64,000 nt of DNA from Gnetum montanum (lineage: Eukaryota; Streptophyta; Gnetopsida; Gnetales; Gnetaceae), in assembly GCA_015680685.1 (NCBI GenBank), contig MNCI01015850.1:129743-193742 (forward strand), in the 5' to 3' direction. Position 1 is the first letter of the stretch, and the number at the start of each line of letters is the position of its first letter. The notes under the pieces are model-generated. The model had not been told where the DNA came from and did no database searches. It worked only from the letters and a program-made list of their open reading frames with translations. This document shows positions 35,703 to 47,467 of this stretch, piece after piece. The position numbers were made by a program, and so were the translations under genes.

Positions 35703-36526
35703 TGATGAGTGGCGAGGTACCCCTATACTCAACCATATGAATACGAGTGTCTTAGACATGATCTGGTAGAACTCCAAGGACTAAGCGCTTATGTGGCCAA
35801 ATCAAACACTTAAGGTTAATCAATCATTGTCTTCCCAAACTTACTTGTATTGTCACGGTTGTATGGTTAAGTAAGTTTGAGGTATATAATTTTTATATCT
35901 TTTATCTATTTAACGCCTTATGCTAAGAGGGAAGGGTGAAGAGAACTAAGTAACTAACTTTCATTAACTATTTACTAACTAAGTTCTAAGTGTCCTAACA
36001 CTAGCATTCGTTCCCACTTATCACACACACCTTAAACCAGTGCAACACTGCTAGGATTACCAAATGCTATTCATTACTAGGTTACCAAGCGTTGCACACA
36101 TGCTCGAAGCGGTCGTACTGCGTGCACTTAAGTAGGAGAGTCAAGAGTTGAGAGAGATTAACTATCTAGGAAACAATTTAAACATTTAACAATAATTAAA
36201 TCCTATTTAGCTTAGTCCATATGCTGCAAGGTTTATTAGAAAGTTCATCTTTATTGTCGTACACAAATGTGTGCTCAGGTACAATTTGCTTGAATAAGGA
36301 TCTGTTCACTTTGAGACTCCTACTGCGGTCACATGGAAATTATTCTAACTCTATAATGGTAAAACTGCTATAGTTTGGCTAAGTCTAGATCTAGATGCCT
36401 AAAACAAGAAAATCTGCCTCTTACTTATAGTTGTTTTGGCAAGCTGCGATATCACGTATGCGATATCGTAGGGGTAGACGCGATATCATGGCTACGATAT
36501 CGCATACGTGATATCGTAGCTCATCA
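35703..36526 (-). repeat. 5' LTR of element B
   Basis: 824 bp, TGATGAG at the left, CTCATCA at the right. It is separated by a single base (35702) from the CCA end of the tRNA copy. Similar over its whole length to 28668-29463. Confidence 0.9.
36447..36519. other. Cluster of GATATC palindromes in the U3 of element B
   Basis: Five GATATC hexamers in about 70 bp. The last pair forms an inverted repeat with perfect 10-bp arms, CTACGATATC (36492-36501) and GATATCGTAG (36510-36519). Confidence 0.75.
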
Positions 36527-36865
36527 GAGGTAAGATAATGTTTCCCTATAAATATCTTCATCTTAGTTGTTCTTCTTCATGAAAAAAAAAATGTGAAGTC
36601 AAGATAGTATGGATCAATTTGAGCATGAGAGATTCTAGTTTGCATAAGCATAATTCAATCTTCTTCATTATACTCCCTATCATGAATTTTATTAAATTCA
36701 GTAGCACGTGGTGATTTTTCCTTAATTGTAGAAACCAAATTAAACATTTGATACATTAAGTGTGTACTTTTTAAAAAAATTAGTGTAAGTATGAAGGTTG
36801 TACTTGATGATTCTTAACACAATAAGCTTTGTAAAATCAACTACTTAGTGAACATGAATACATCT
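36527..36865 (-). other. Leader of element E, outer part
   Basis: Between the PBS of E and the B insertion. No gene recognised; a run of ten A lies near 36582. Confidence 0.55.
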
Positions 36866-36880
36866 CCAATAATGATACCA
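36866..36880 (-). promoter_or_regulatory. PBS of element E, tRNA-Asp type, transition-decayed
   Basis: Minus strand TGGTATCATTATTGG, one base from the LTR end, against TGGCGTCGTTGCCGG. Every difference is a C-to-T or G-to-A change. Confidence 0.65.
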
Positions 36881-36881
36881 A

Positions 36882-37728
36882 GGATGAGCTATTAGGTATT
36901 TCAACATTCTACCATACAAGACATGAGTGTACAAATGTCACCTTATTGTAATCTATGGATGGCTAATGTACATTCAATAGTAGTTGAGGTTCAATTCATG
37001 ATCATTGTCTTCTCATATTGAGTTAGTGAAGTTCAAGTTGTATGGTTTAAATCTTGGTGAGGCATGTGATACATTAATGTTGTTTAGCTTCAATTGTTCT
37101 AAGCATTAACATAATGGAAATTAAGATAAAGTCTAAGTATAACAAAAATATAAATTTATGCTAGTCTATGACAATAAGTATCTACTCCTAGCTTGCCATA
37201 CACACCAAAGGCTCATGTAACCATTACTAGGATTACCAAGTGAATCTAATATTGAGTAAATCAAGTGAACTCACAATTGGGTTACCAAATGATTATACTA
37301 CACACTAGAAACTAGTTGTAATTATATTGCCTTACCAAAAAATGTATAAAAATTAAATTACTTGAAAATAATAAATGACTAAGTAAACATGATAAAAAGT
37401 AAAATTAAGCTAAGTAAAAAGGAACTAAGTAGAATGTTGTAATGGTAGAAAATAATCTCAATCTTTATTTCTAATCATGAATTGTGTCCAAGAATAATTT
37501 ACTCAAAGAAAGATTCCTTACAACTATTTAACATCATACTATAGGCAATCACTATATTGCTAAGTCTAAATCACAAAAACAAATTGTGAGAATTCAACTA
37601 TGTTTTGACAAAAGATTATTCGTTTGATACAATGGTGGAATGGTATTTATAGTGGAGACCAAGACCGACTACATCATATCTATGATACATAAGCAAGGCT
37701 ATGATATTATAGATATGATATCACATCA
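36882..37728 (-). repeat. 5' LTR of element E
   Basis: 847 bp, from GGATGAG (mutated TGATGAG) to CACATCA. A reverse TATA element is at 37645-37652 (GGTATTTATAG on the plus strand), with the GATATC-rich U3 at 37670-37725. More diverged than the LTRs of B. Confidence 0.75.
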
Positions 37729-37857
37729 ATTGACACTACTAGTTTTATCATCCATCTTCCATTAACATTTGTCCTTTGAATGAAATTTTTTGTTACATAA
37801 CTTGCATCATGAGATGGATGAATATGTTGCATAAATGTTACTTCTTAGTTAGATGTT

Positions 37858-38500
37858 TTATCTTCCACTTCCTCTTCTTCTTATTGAACCTCCTCTTCCT
37901 TTTGATTTGAAATTTTGTTTATCTTTGGTCTTTGTATAAAGATTCTCCTCTTTGGAAATTTGACATTCATCTTTCTCTTCTACCATTTTTCCTTCATCTT
38001 CAAGATGATTAAGGATTTTGGAAAACATAGATATTTCTCCATAATGATGAGCTCTTCCATTATTATAATTATATTTCCATATGTTTCTAAGAGATGATAT
38101 TAACCTTTTACAAAAGTGATTTAGAGGCTCATTCTTCATGACTCTCATATTCTCAAACTCAATCATCACTCTCAACTACTTGATTTTTCTATTGGCTTCA
38201 TTGACCTTGATCTCTTATTATAGATTTTCCCAAAACTAATTAGATGTGATCTTGATTACAACCATAGCATAAATAACCTCATTACAACTAGTACATATGA
38301 TCATTTTGGCTTGGACATCTAGCTTGATATATTTAGACAATTATCTTCTTTGTTTCCTAGTTAGAGCATTTACATTTTCCAAAGAGACTTTACAAGATGA
38401 TACTAATATGGAAAATCTTAGGATCTATTAAAATTTACATTACATCTAGGAATATCTTTACTAACCATCTTCTTCAAATTAAAACTCCTCTACTATGATA
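37858..38500 (-). pseudogene. Copia gag (UBN2-type) fragment
   Basis: The minus-strand frame 37858-38175 reads IEFENMRVMKNEPLNHFCKR, then HYGEISMFSKILNHLEDEG, the typical UBN2 pattern in which a divergent group of gag capsids ends with a KIL-type segment. Upstream on the minus strand to about 38500, broken sequence (YIKLDVQAKMIICTSCNEV) continues the same domain with stops. A basic Gly/Arg tail follows (KSKGRGGSIRRRGSGR). No zinc knuckle, pol or paired LTR was found. The 5' LTR of E adjoins it. Confidence 0.65.
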
Positions 38501-40496
38501 AAACTTGTTAAAGTTGCATAATGAAATAAGGTTCTTAGAGTTTCCTAACTCTAAATTCTAGCTCACAAATTGCTTTGAAAAATGATTGGTGTTGTAAGTC
38601 ATTGGAAAATTTTCTTCTTACAAGAAGTTAGGGTTGACTCATGGTGGTTTACCTCAAATCATGCTTATCTCATGGTTTGGTTGTAGTCCTATACAACATA
38701 GAAATATTTCAAATGGAGTAAATGACAAGTCGATTATACATGGTGGTCTAGTCATGGTAGCCATTCTTAATCCATGTACTTTGAGTTTGAAATTCTACAA
38801 ATTCACTACAATACATGATTAGAGAAAAAGAGTAGACCATGAGGTGATTATGAATCATGATTAAAAAACAAAGTCTATTGGTACACATCATGAGTCATAG
38901 TTTGGTTGTGGTGACATCATGGTTCATGACAAGGTTGTTGTCTTTAAAAAATTATTAAAAAGACTAAAATAAGCACTTTAGATAAAGTCTAAAGATTGAT
39001 GAAAACTCTAGGATCAAAAATCAAAGTAAAAACATTATGCTAGCCCTCTTAAGAATACGATTGAGGTAGAAAACATAAGGGAAATATAAAATCTACAAGA
39101 CTTTTCAAAATTGTGCAACATGCAAAAGAAACATGAACATATATAAAACTATTTACAACCTCTTCAATTAACTCTCAAAACATCATGAAATAGAGGTGAT
39201 AACATGGGAATATACCTTTACAAGATTATAGAACTTCAAAAAACTCATCCAACATGAAGTATGAGCTTACAATCTTGGTGTTAAACCCTCCTTAACCCAT
39301 GAACTTGCATGAAAAATTAAGAGAGAAAATGAATTGAAATTGATGTATGGGAGTGAATCCCTTCCAATCAAAATATAAATGTATCTTATAATCCTTTGAT
39401 TTACTAAGATAAATATGCATAAAAAACCAATTAGCCTTAGAATTCTTGAGAATGCAAAAATTCATGAGAACTATCCAAGAAATATGAAATAATGCATGAA
39501 ATTGAGAGAATTTATTCAATTGGGACTTAAGAAAACTTGAAAGAAGAATCTATTAAAGAAGATCCACTACTCAAAGTATCAAAATAATTATGAAAAAAAT
39601 GAGAAAAGAAGAAAGGAGGATTAAAGTTAAGAGAGTTTCAAGTTAAGCACTCGACTTTCACACTCAAATACACAAAAATTAGGAGAGAGCTTCTTTCATT
39701 TGATAAAAACATCTCTACTAGGTATTAACATTTATTTTTATTTATTGAGATTAGTCTTCTAAACCTACAAGTGTAATTGTTCACACATTATGGAAAAAAA
39801 ATGGTTTCCGATTGAATGTAACCATTTACATGTTATGGAAAACCAACGATTTCAAATTTGAAACCAATTTAATTTCTTATAACACTTTTCACATGAATAA
39901 TGTTATATTTCACATTTAAACAAGAAGTTAATCCTTGGCAATAGATTTTTGGTGCATAAAATGTTCTTGATGGGAGAAAAAATTTAGCACAAGAATATAT
40001 CAAACTCATGGCAATGTTATAGTTTTTGGTCCCTATCACAAATACTCAAATTTTGCATATATCATTGTCATTGAGCATTAGTCTGATAGAAGAATTCCAA
40101 ACACTTTTAGTCCAAACGAGAGCATTAATGATTGGAAGTTAGTTTTCAATTTATTTTTGCATTTGTGTGATTATGTGCAATTCCATTATATGCATGTTTT
40201 GATTAATATTTTACATTAAATTCACATCAACAAGTCCTAATAACTTAGTGCGTAGATTTCACTAAAGCAAAAATTATGCATGCATCAAACATGAGAGGTC
40301 ATCTGAAGTGGGGCTTTATGAGCACCTTCATTTAAATATAAATCATGAGCATCTCTCAAAAGATCTTCTCTACTTTCCAATAATTCAATGAAAAGATTGT
40401 ATCCGAACAAGTAAGGTGCTAAAGTCAAGCTATCAGAGGCATTTTATGCATGTGGTAAGGGATTTGTATTACATCATGGGCTTGTTCTACAACATT
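38501..40496. other. No supported gene; AT-rich repeat-like DNA
   Basis: Includes near-repeats of a CATGGTGGT / TCATGGTTTGG type (38640-38940) and A-rich stretches. It could be the leader and LTR of the copia fragment next door, but no terminal motif was clear. Confidence 0.4.
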
Positions 40497-42841
40497 TTTT
40501 TCTTTATTCTTTCTTTGTCAAAAGTCCCTGATTCTCATGGAAAAAACTAATGATACACCTAATAAGTAGGTAGCATTAAAAGGATGAGCCCCATCTGATA
40601 TTGAAAGCACATCAGCGAAAATTGGAAAGTTGAGAATTCCACCTACAAGAATGACAAAATAACCATTATTTTTTTGGGTAAAATTTGATTCATTTAACTA
40701 AAAACTGCTTGGGTAAAGTTTTAGTCTTTCTTTGTCAAAATTCCCTCATTCTTGTGGAAAAAATTAAGATATGCCCCATATGGAGGTGCATTTGGACGGT
40801 GAGCCCCATCTGATACTAAAAGCACATCAACGAAAATTGAAAAGTGGAGAATTTCACCTACAAGAATGACAAAATAACCATTATTTTTCTAGATGAATTT
40901 TGATTCATTTAACTAAAAACTACTTGGGTAAAGTTTTATTCATTCTTTGTTAAAAGTCTCTAATTCTTGTGGAAAAATTTAATGATATGCCCTATATGGA
41001 GGTAGCATTTGGAGGGTGAGCCCCATCTAATACTGAAAGCACATTAGCAAAAATTGAAAAGGGGAAAATTCCACCTACAAAAATGACAAAATAACCATTA
41101 TTTTTAACTAGAAACTACTTGGGTAAAGTTTTAGTCTTTCTTTGTCAAAAGTCCCTAATTCTCATGAAAAAAACTAATGATACGCCTAGTAAGGAGGTAG
41201 CATTTGGAGGGTGAGCCCCATCTGATATTGAAAGCACATTAGGAAAAATTGGAAAGTGGAGAATTCCACCTACAAGAATGACACAATAATCATTATTTTT
41301 TTGGGTAAATTATGATTTGTTTAACTAAAAACTACTTGGATAAAGTTTTAGTCTTTCTTTGTTAAAAGTCCCTGATTCTCGTGGGAAAAACTAACAATAG
41401 GCCCAATAATGAGGTAGCATTTGGAGGGTGATCCCCATCTGATATTGAAAGCACATTAGTGAAAATTGGAAAGTGGAGAATTCCACCTACAAGAATGACA
41501 CAATAACCATTATTTTTTTGGGTAAATTTTGATTTGTTTAACTAAAAACTACTTGGATAAAGTTTTAGTCTTTCTTTGTCAAAATTCATTGATTCTCGTC
41601 GGAAAAACTAACAATAGGCCCAGTAATGAGGTAGCATTTGGAGGGTGAGCCCCATCTAATATTGAAGGCACATCAGCGATAATTGGAAAGCAAGGAATTC
41701 CCCTTCAAGAGTGACAAAATAACCATTATTTTCCTAGGTAAAGTTTGATTTGTTTAACTACAAACTACTTGGGTAAAGTTTTAGTCTTTTTTTGTCAAAA
41801 GTCCTAATTCTCATGGAAAAAACTAATGATAAGCCCAGTAAGGAGGTAGCATTTGGAGGGTGAGCCCCATAGCACATTAGCAAAAATTGGAAAGTGGAGA
41901 ATTCCACCGACAAGAATGACAAAATAACCATTATTTTTTCTAAATAAAGTTTGATTCGTTTAACTAAAAAGAGTAAAGTTTTAGTCTTTCTTTGTCAAAA
42001 GTCCTTGATTCTTGTTAACAAAACTAATGATTATTCTAGTAAGGAAGTAGTATTTGGAGGGTAAGCCCCATCTGAAAGCATATCAGTGAAGAGAATTTCA
42101 CCTACAAGAATGAAAAAATAACCATTATTTTTCTAGGTAAAGTTTGATTCGTTTAACTAAAAATGTCTTGGGTAATGTTTTAGTCTCTCTTTGTCAAAAG
42201 TCCCTAATTCTCGTGCAAAAAACTAATGATAGGTCCAGTAAGGAGGTAGCATTTGGAGGGTGAGCCCCATCTAATACTGAAAGCACATCAGTAAAAATTG
42301 GAAAGTAGAGAATTCCACCTACAAGAATGACAAAATAACCACTATTTTTCTAGGTAAATTTTGATTCGTTTAACTGAAAATTGCTTGGGTAAAGTTTTAG
42401 TCTTTCTTTGTCAAAAGTCCCTGATTCTCATGGAAAAAACTAATAATACACTTGGTAAGGAGTTAGCATTTTGAGGATGAGTCTATCTAAGATACTGAAA
42501 GCACATCAGCAAAAATTGAAAAGGGGAGAATTCCACCTACAAGAATGAAAAAATAACCATCATTTTTTTTGGTAAAGTTTGATTTGTTTAACTAAAAAGT
42601 GCTTAGGTAAAGTTTTAGTTCTTTTTTTTTCTTTTTTTTTTTGTCAAAAGTCCCTAATTCTCGTTTAAAAGACTAAAGATACTCCCCGAGGTAGCATTTG
42701 GAGGGTGAGCCCCATCTGATATTGAAAGCACATCAGCAAAAATTAGAAAGTGGAGAATTCCACCTACAAGAACCACAAGATAATCATTATTTTTCTAGGT
42801 AAAGTTTGATTTTTTTAACTAAAAAAACTGCTTGGGAAAGA
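40497..42841. repeat. Tandem satellite, about 11 units of about 215 bp
   Basis: Each unit contains, in order, GTCTTTCTTTGTCAAAAGTC, AGGTAGCATTTGGAGGGTGA, GCCCCATCTGATATTGAAAG, GAGAATTCCACCTACAAG and AACCATTATTTTT. The word at the CAAAAGTCC position recurs near 40519, 40735, 40950, 41146, 41361, 41579, 41795, 41996, 42197, 42412 and 42645. Spacing is mostly 215-218 bp, some units 196-201 through internal deletions, and one 233 through a T-run expansion. No unit has an open frame across it. Confidence 0.9.
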
Positions 42842-43370
42842 AAGAGTACAATTATAGTGTCACCTCCGATTTTTTCTCTCAAGTTAGGATGTGATACTTT
42901 GCTGTCCACATTTTTGGGCAACCAATAGTTTCAATGTACACGTTAATTCAAGCTGTAAGTTTTAATTTAGATTATTTTAAAGTGACACATCATTCCCACG
43001 AAGAATTGCCAAATTTATTTTAAAGTGACACATGACTACCATAGAAAATTGTTGACTACAATGTCCATTGAATCACCAAATTTTCCTGCATGATGAACAC
43101 CAAACACAAACTTTTTTTAAAGAAAGTTTACCCATATGCCTGTGGCTAGAATATGCCAAAAAGTTTGCCCAGCTTCCACGAACTTTCTTCTTATTTCAAG
43201 AAGAAGGCTTGGCAGCTTTGTAAATAATGTTTTTAAAATTGATACCATCAACATTTCGCTGATTGAAAGACCTAGAGGGTCTACCAACTTAATAAAAAAT
43301 TTCAGTTCGGCGCTGGTGAGATACAATGGATCCAAATACAATACTCGGAGCTTTGCTAGGTCTCGGTTTC
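42842..43370. other. Spacer upstream of the RING-H2 pseudogene
   Basis: Higher GC than its surroundings from 43130 on. Frames open on both strands (43136-43381 and 43117-43341) have no recognisable domain; they are probably 5' flank of the gene. Confidence 0.45.
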
Positions 43371-43372
43371 AA

Positions 43373-43380
43373 TATAAATG
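43373..43380 (+). promoter_or_regulatory. TATA-like box of the RING-H2 pseudogene
   Basis: TATAAATG about 80 bp before the ATG at 43460, in a GC-richer stretch. Confidence 0.45.
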
Positions 43381-43459
43381 AAGGCAAGACTAGACGTGTT
43401 GCAGACGCAGATATAGCGATGACGGTACCATTATAAACGCAGAGGTGGGCAATCAGTCC

Positions 43460-44027
43460 ATGAAGATGTGGGTAGTTTCACTTTATACCTTGGGAGCGTT
43501 GCTAACCGTAATGATGCTGCTTCTCTGCACTTTTCTGAAGAAGTGGATGAAACTCCTGTACTCAGTGGAGGACCCGGAAAGAGGAGCAGCCGCTGCAGCC
43601 ACCACAGCTGCTGCATTTCCATTTTCATGGAACAAATCATGTAGCAACAGTGGCCATACAGTTGAGTGTTGTATACGCCTTTCAGCCATTAATAAGGGCG
43701 ACATGGCCAGAGTTTTGCCCAACTACAATCACTATCTCCATGGCCAGAGTTTTGCCCAACTACAATCACTATTTCCACATGGCATGTATTGATTCTTGGA
43801 TCCTTTCCAGACTAACTTCCCTATTTGTAGATCTTCTATTGTTGCTTCCAAGCCTCGGTCGTTGGCGCCATCACCTTTGTCCTGCCAAGAAGAGGATACT
43901 CCAGTTTCTCATTGTCCTCCCTCAACTCTTGTCCTTGTCCTCTTCCTCTCTCTTTCTCCTTGGAAGAAGTTCAGGTACCAGTGCATCCCAACACCACATA
44001 AACAAACTAGTACATTTTTTAGATTGA
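43460..44027 (+). pseudogene. ATL-type RING-H2 E3 ubiquitin ligase, pseudogene
   Basis: ATL proteins are short, usually intronless membrane-anchored ubiquitin ligases. The N-terminus MKMWVVSLYTLGALLTVMML is a transmembrane segment, followed by a basic stretch (KKWMKLL). An Ala-rich spacer precedes the RING-H2: ECCIRLSAINKGDMARVLP, NYNHYFHMACIDSWILSRL, then ICRSSIVASKPRS. Two zinc ligands are lost: the second Cys is Arg (CCIR) and the Cys before the His pair is Tyr (LPNYNH). A 37-bp tandem duplication (43702-43775) shifts the frame inside the domain. Another one-base shift follows near 43815, before ICRSS. Dead or non-functional. The start was chosen because the membrane segment begins there. 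Confidence 0.8.
43702..43775 (+). repeat. 37-bp tandem duplication inside the RING-H2 pseudogene
   Basis: Units 43702-43738 and 43739-43775, CATGGCCAGAGTTTTGCCCA onward, differ only at one base near the end (TCTC against TTTC). 37 is not a multiple of three, so the frame changes. Confidence 0.95.
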
Positions 44028-44204
44028 AATATGTACTTCCTTATTGGAATATGATGTTTTCTGCCAAACATAGAAATGGTTTTTTGGAGCATCATTTGAA
44101 GCCATGGTAAGGTTCAAGCTTTGGGGTGGCTGCTCAAAAAGAAGCTTTGGTTCCATGTATGCTTCCCTTGCCTTTTTAAAGAACACATAAACATACAAGT
44201 CATG

Positions 44205-44290
44205 GATATGCTTGCAGCAAATATGTTGATGTTAAGTATCAAATATTGTTTAACCTTATTAATAGCATTTCCTTAAAAAGTTATTATTGG
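44205..44290 (+). repeat. Dispersed repeat, copy 1
   Basis: Shares AACAAATATGTTGATGTTAA-type text and a later AAAAGTTAT word with 47468-47551 in the same order and direction. The family is not identified. Confidence 0.6.
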
Positions 44291-47200
44291 CGATTGGTTG
44301 GGATTGGACTGCCAACATTGGGGTGGCCTCCAAGTCTTGTGACCTTGGAAAGTCATGGGATTGAAAATGTTCTTCAAACAGGGTTTAGGTGCTTGTTGAT
44401 CTTTGGCAACACCAAGGCCCAATTACCTCTAAATAAACTTAGTAGTTGTAAAATGTACTAAACATGAGTATGTGTTTTGTGTTGTGAGTGTTAAAATGGT
44501 TGGGTTGTGTATAAAATTGTAATCAGCTATCATAAAAGATATTCAACTATCTTTGTCAAATACTATGAGTTATTGGTGTTTCCTATTTTGTCCAATCACT
44601 TAGTTTATACGGTCCCTATAATACATTACTTGTAACAAATAAAATTTTGCAAAAACATTTGAGCACAATTTTACCAATATGCTCCTAATTTTCCTAAAGA
44701 GAAAGTTCCATAAAAAAATTAGAAATAGAGCGAGATTCAATGGACTTAGAAAGAGAAAAGAAAAGAAAGCAAAATTGCATGAAATCTCAAATATTTAAGC
44801 AAGATGAATTGATGTGAGGAAACACTTCGAAATAAAGCTATTCCTAATTTAATAACTACAGATTGTTCAAACTTTCTAAGCTAAACAAGCATTTCATAAA
44901 GAAAATCTTATTACACTAACAAAAATCATTACATAAACAACAAAGCATAAGTCTCTATTTTAGCTAGTTAATAGTTGTCAAAGATTGCATTCAACAAAGC
45001 CTTTATAAATTTGACAATCTGTAGATTGAAATATCAAGGCAATACACTTTAAAACAATGAAACTATTTCAGTCAGCTCAAAATACCAAAGATTTTCCTAG
45101 AATCTCTATGCTTAAAATAGGCAATTTCATTAAAACATTACTATTAAATTACTCTTGACACTTTTTAACAACATAAGCTCTTCTATGAAAAATCTTAATA
45201 GAAGTCTAATATTATGCAAAACAGAGTTATAAAAGCAACCTGGACAAATCTCAAAATTAAATGCTAAGCATGATACTATTTAAACCATTAACTAAGTAAC
45301 TAAAACAAAATAGGAAGAAATGAACTCACAGGATTAAAACAAAGAAGCTGAATCAATGTCTTTAGCAAACCATGCTTTTACAATTTTCAAGTTATTTTTC
45401 CTCAAATTTTCCTCCTCTAATCCTACCTTTGAAGGTCCTTTTATACTGACCTTGGGGTAGTTACAATAATCATGAGAAGTTAAGGTTATTACAAATATCC
45501 AAGGGTATTAACTCATAACCACCCTAGAGGTTGTAACTTCCAATGAAAGTTATTAGAAATTTGAGCTATGGTTACCAAGTGTTTTCTTGATAACAAATAT
45601 CATGGAGATCACAATAAGAAGTTACAAAAAATTAGAGAAATGCATGCCATAGTTGGCAAGTGTCCTATTTAGGAATTAAAATTAGCTAAAAATGTTGTAA
45701 CTATCATAGGGAGTTGTAGTCTCCATAGAAATAAAAGGAGAAATAGCCAAATGTCCTTTTTAGGATGTTTTACAAATATATCCCAAATCTCCTCTTCCAT
45801 GAATAAAAATATTCCCTTTTGAAGTTAATAAAAGTAAAGGAGTCAAGGTAAAACCATGGGTTTTAGCAAATTAATAGAAACAACACCATGTGATTATTTT
45901 GTCAAATGCTAATAATAAGTACGAATTTTTTTCATTTTAATTTAGCAACTTGAACTATCAAAGTATTGAGCCTTCTATGTATTAGAAGAAACCCAAAGAT
46001 ACATGATGGATGTAGATTTAAACTCTACACCTATTGATGCCCTCAAAATATACCTGCATCTCCTCAATAGATTCCATGATGAAATCTAATAGTGGGTTTT
46101 GTTGCAATCTCCACTCAACACCCAAACTGCAAACAATTATGGCCAACTACTTGGTATGCCAATGCATCTCTCTTTTTCAACATCTCCAAAGGTAAGAACC
46201 TACAAATTTTCAAATGTTGCCTCAACAAAATTTTTGAGGGTTTTGGTAGATTTCCTACATTTTTATAGAGCCTCCTCTAAAATGCTTCCAACAATGACTT
46301 CAACATTAATTGAGAGAAAGATTGTGTTTTAACAATAGCATGTTTATTTGAGGTATTGATCAAGCAGGCAACAAAATTTTATGGCTCAAGTTTATGAGTC
46401 CTTTGTGCATGTCTCTTGAGCCATTTGATTTGAGATTTTCCTCAACTTGATTAGAAAAATATAATTCAAAGGACTCAATGTTACGAACTTGATTCAAGTC
46501 TATCGTTGCTCTAGAGAAGATTCAGCTAGCATCATTCTTTACAATTCTTGGTTTTGCCATCTAGATGGTTTTGCAAAGATGTATATATTTTCTTTCTTTC
46601 TTAAATTTTCAAAAAACATTTATAGGGAATAAACTCAAGGAAATTAACTTCCCCAAAGTATGGAATTTTAATTCATGGTACAAGAATTAAACTCTAGAAA
46701 TTTTGTGAGAAATATGTTGAACCTTCATAAGTTTTGACATTTCTAGATTTTTATCACTATATTATTTCTATGGGTCATTTATTTCATTAAAGTAATTCAT
46801 ATTCATTGAGTACACAAACTTACATTATCATTGTTTGTAAAGATATGATTGTTGGCCATATTCATAATAAATTATTTTTAAAAATCTTGTCTACTTAACA
46901 ATGTTACATAGATGTCAATGATAATGGCCTCCATCTTTAATTCAGCTGTTGACTCTTCTTCTTCTATTTTTTTAAATTATTATACATGTATTCCATCCCA
47001 TATATCTCAATATATATATATCAAGTCTATTTTACTTCACTTCTGCTATACTTAATTCTTGTTTTCAAAATTGTACAATGCAGAAAAAATAACAACTATT
47101 GTAGACAACCCTTTGTTGCTCATTGTTTTAACAAGAATGACTATAATTCACCTTGGAGAAGGTGACTAATCCATAATGTTCTAATAAAACTACTTTGTAC

Positions 47201-47467
47201 TATGCTTTGAAAATTTCATTCCACCCATCTAACTCTATCTCATCAATTATCCAAAGAGATCTATCTTAGATAGATTTTTATGGGGCTTTCTAAATAACTC
47301 AATCTTTCTACCATCTTTTAATCAATGAATGCTCATTCACTCATTTTAATCCAACAAATTTTTTTAAGCCATATTGGTGTTAATAAAAATTTTTAGTCAC
47401 TCCTCCTTTTAAATAATAAACCATTGCTCCATGAAATGCATAAAATGGCCAACAGTTACAAACTATG

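Larger units (their letters stand above)
28668..36526 (-). mobile_element. Element B: 7.9-kb gypsy retrotransposon with a tRNA copy at its PBS
   Basis: Minus-strand order: 5' LTR (36526-35703), PBS continuous with a tRNA-Asp copy (35701-35630), gag C-terminal part only (35629-34991), pol (34990-31325), non-coding section with the conserved block, acceptor AG-ATG (29845-29850), polypurine tract and 3' LTR (29463-28668). The gag N-terminal half and ORF3 are absent. It is the best-preserved pol in the window: FMDD in RT and D, D, E in integrase all survive, though stops remain. Flanked by GAGGT/AAGGT inside E. Confidence 0.9.
24709..37728 (-). mobile_element. Element E: gypsy retrotransposon on the minus strand, split by B and missing its 3' end
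   Basis: Read on the minus strand: 5' LTR (37728-36882), PBS (36880-36866), leader (36865-36527), then element B inserted, then leader and gag (28667-26341) and pol as far as RT (26340-24709). The two sides of B carry GAGGT (36527-36531) and AAGGT (28663-28667), a one-mismatch 5-bp duplication. E stops at 24709 inside RT, head to head with F. Confidence 0.75.

Noticed and set aside
28668-37728. Tandem array of elements sharing one LTR
   Set aside because: The matching AAGGT/GAGGT flanks and continuity of E leader and gag across B fit a nested insertion better.
40497-42841. CRISPR array
   Set aside because: Units of about 215 bp are similar over their whole length, without short repeats and unique spacers, and the DNA is plant nuclear.
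43136-43381. Separate small protein upstream of the RING-H2 pseudogene
   Set aside because: Frames are open on both strands with no domain. Position and GC fit 5' flanking sequence.
43445-43459. GTG start for the RING-H2 protein
   Set aside because: Plant nuclear genes start at ATG; the ATG at 43460 directly precedes the membrane segment.
46395-46477. Inverted repeat with 11-bp arms as a MITE or microRNA precursor
   Set aside because: The arms are short, the 61-bp loop has no pairing visible, and there is no target duplication.
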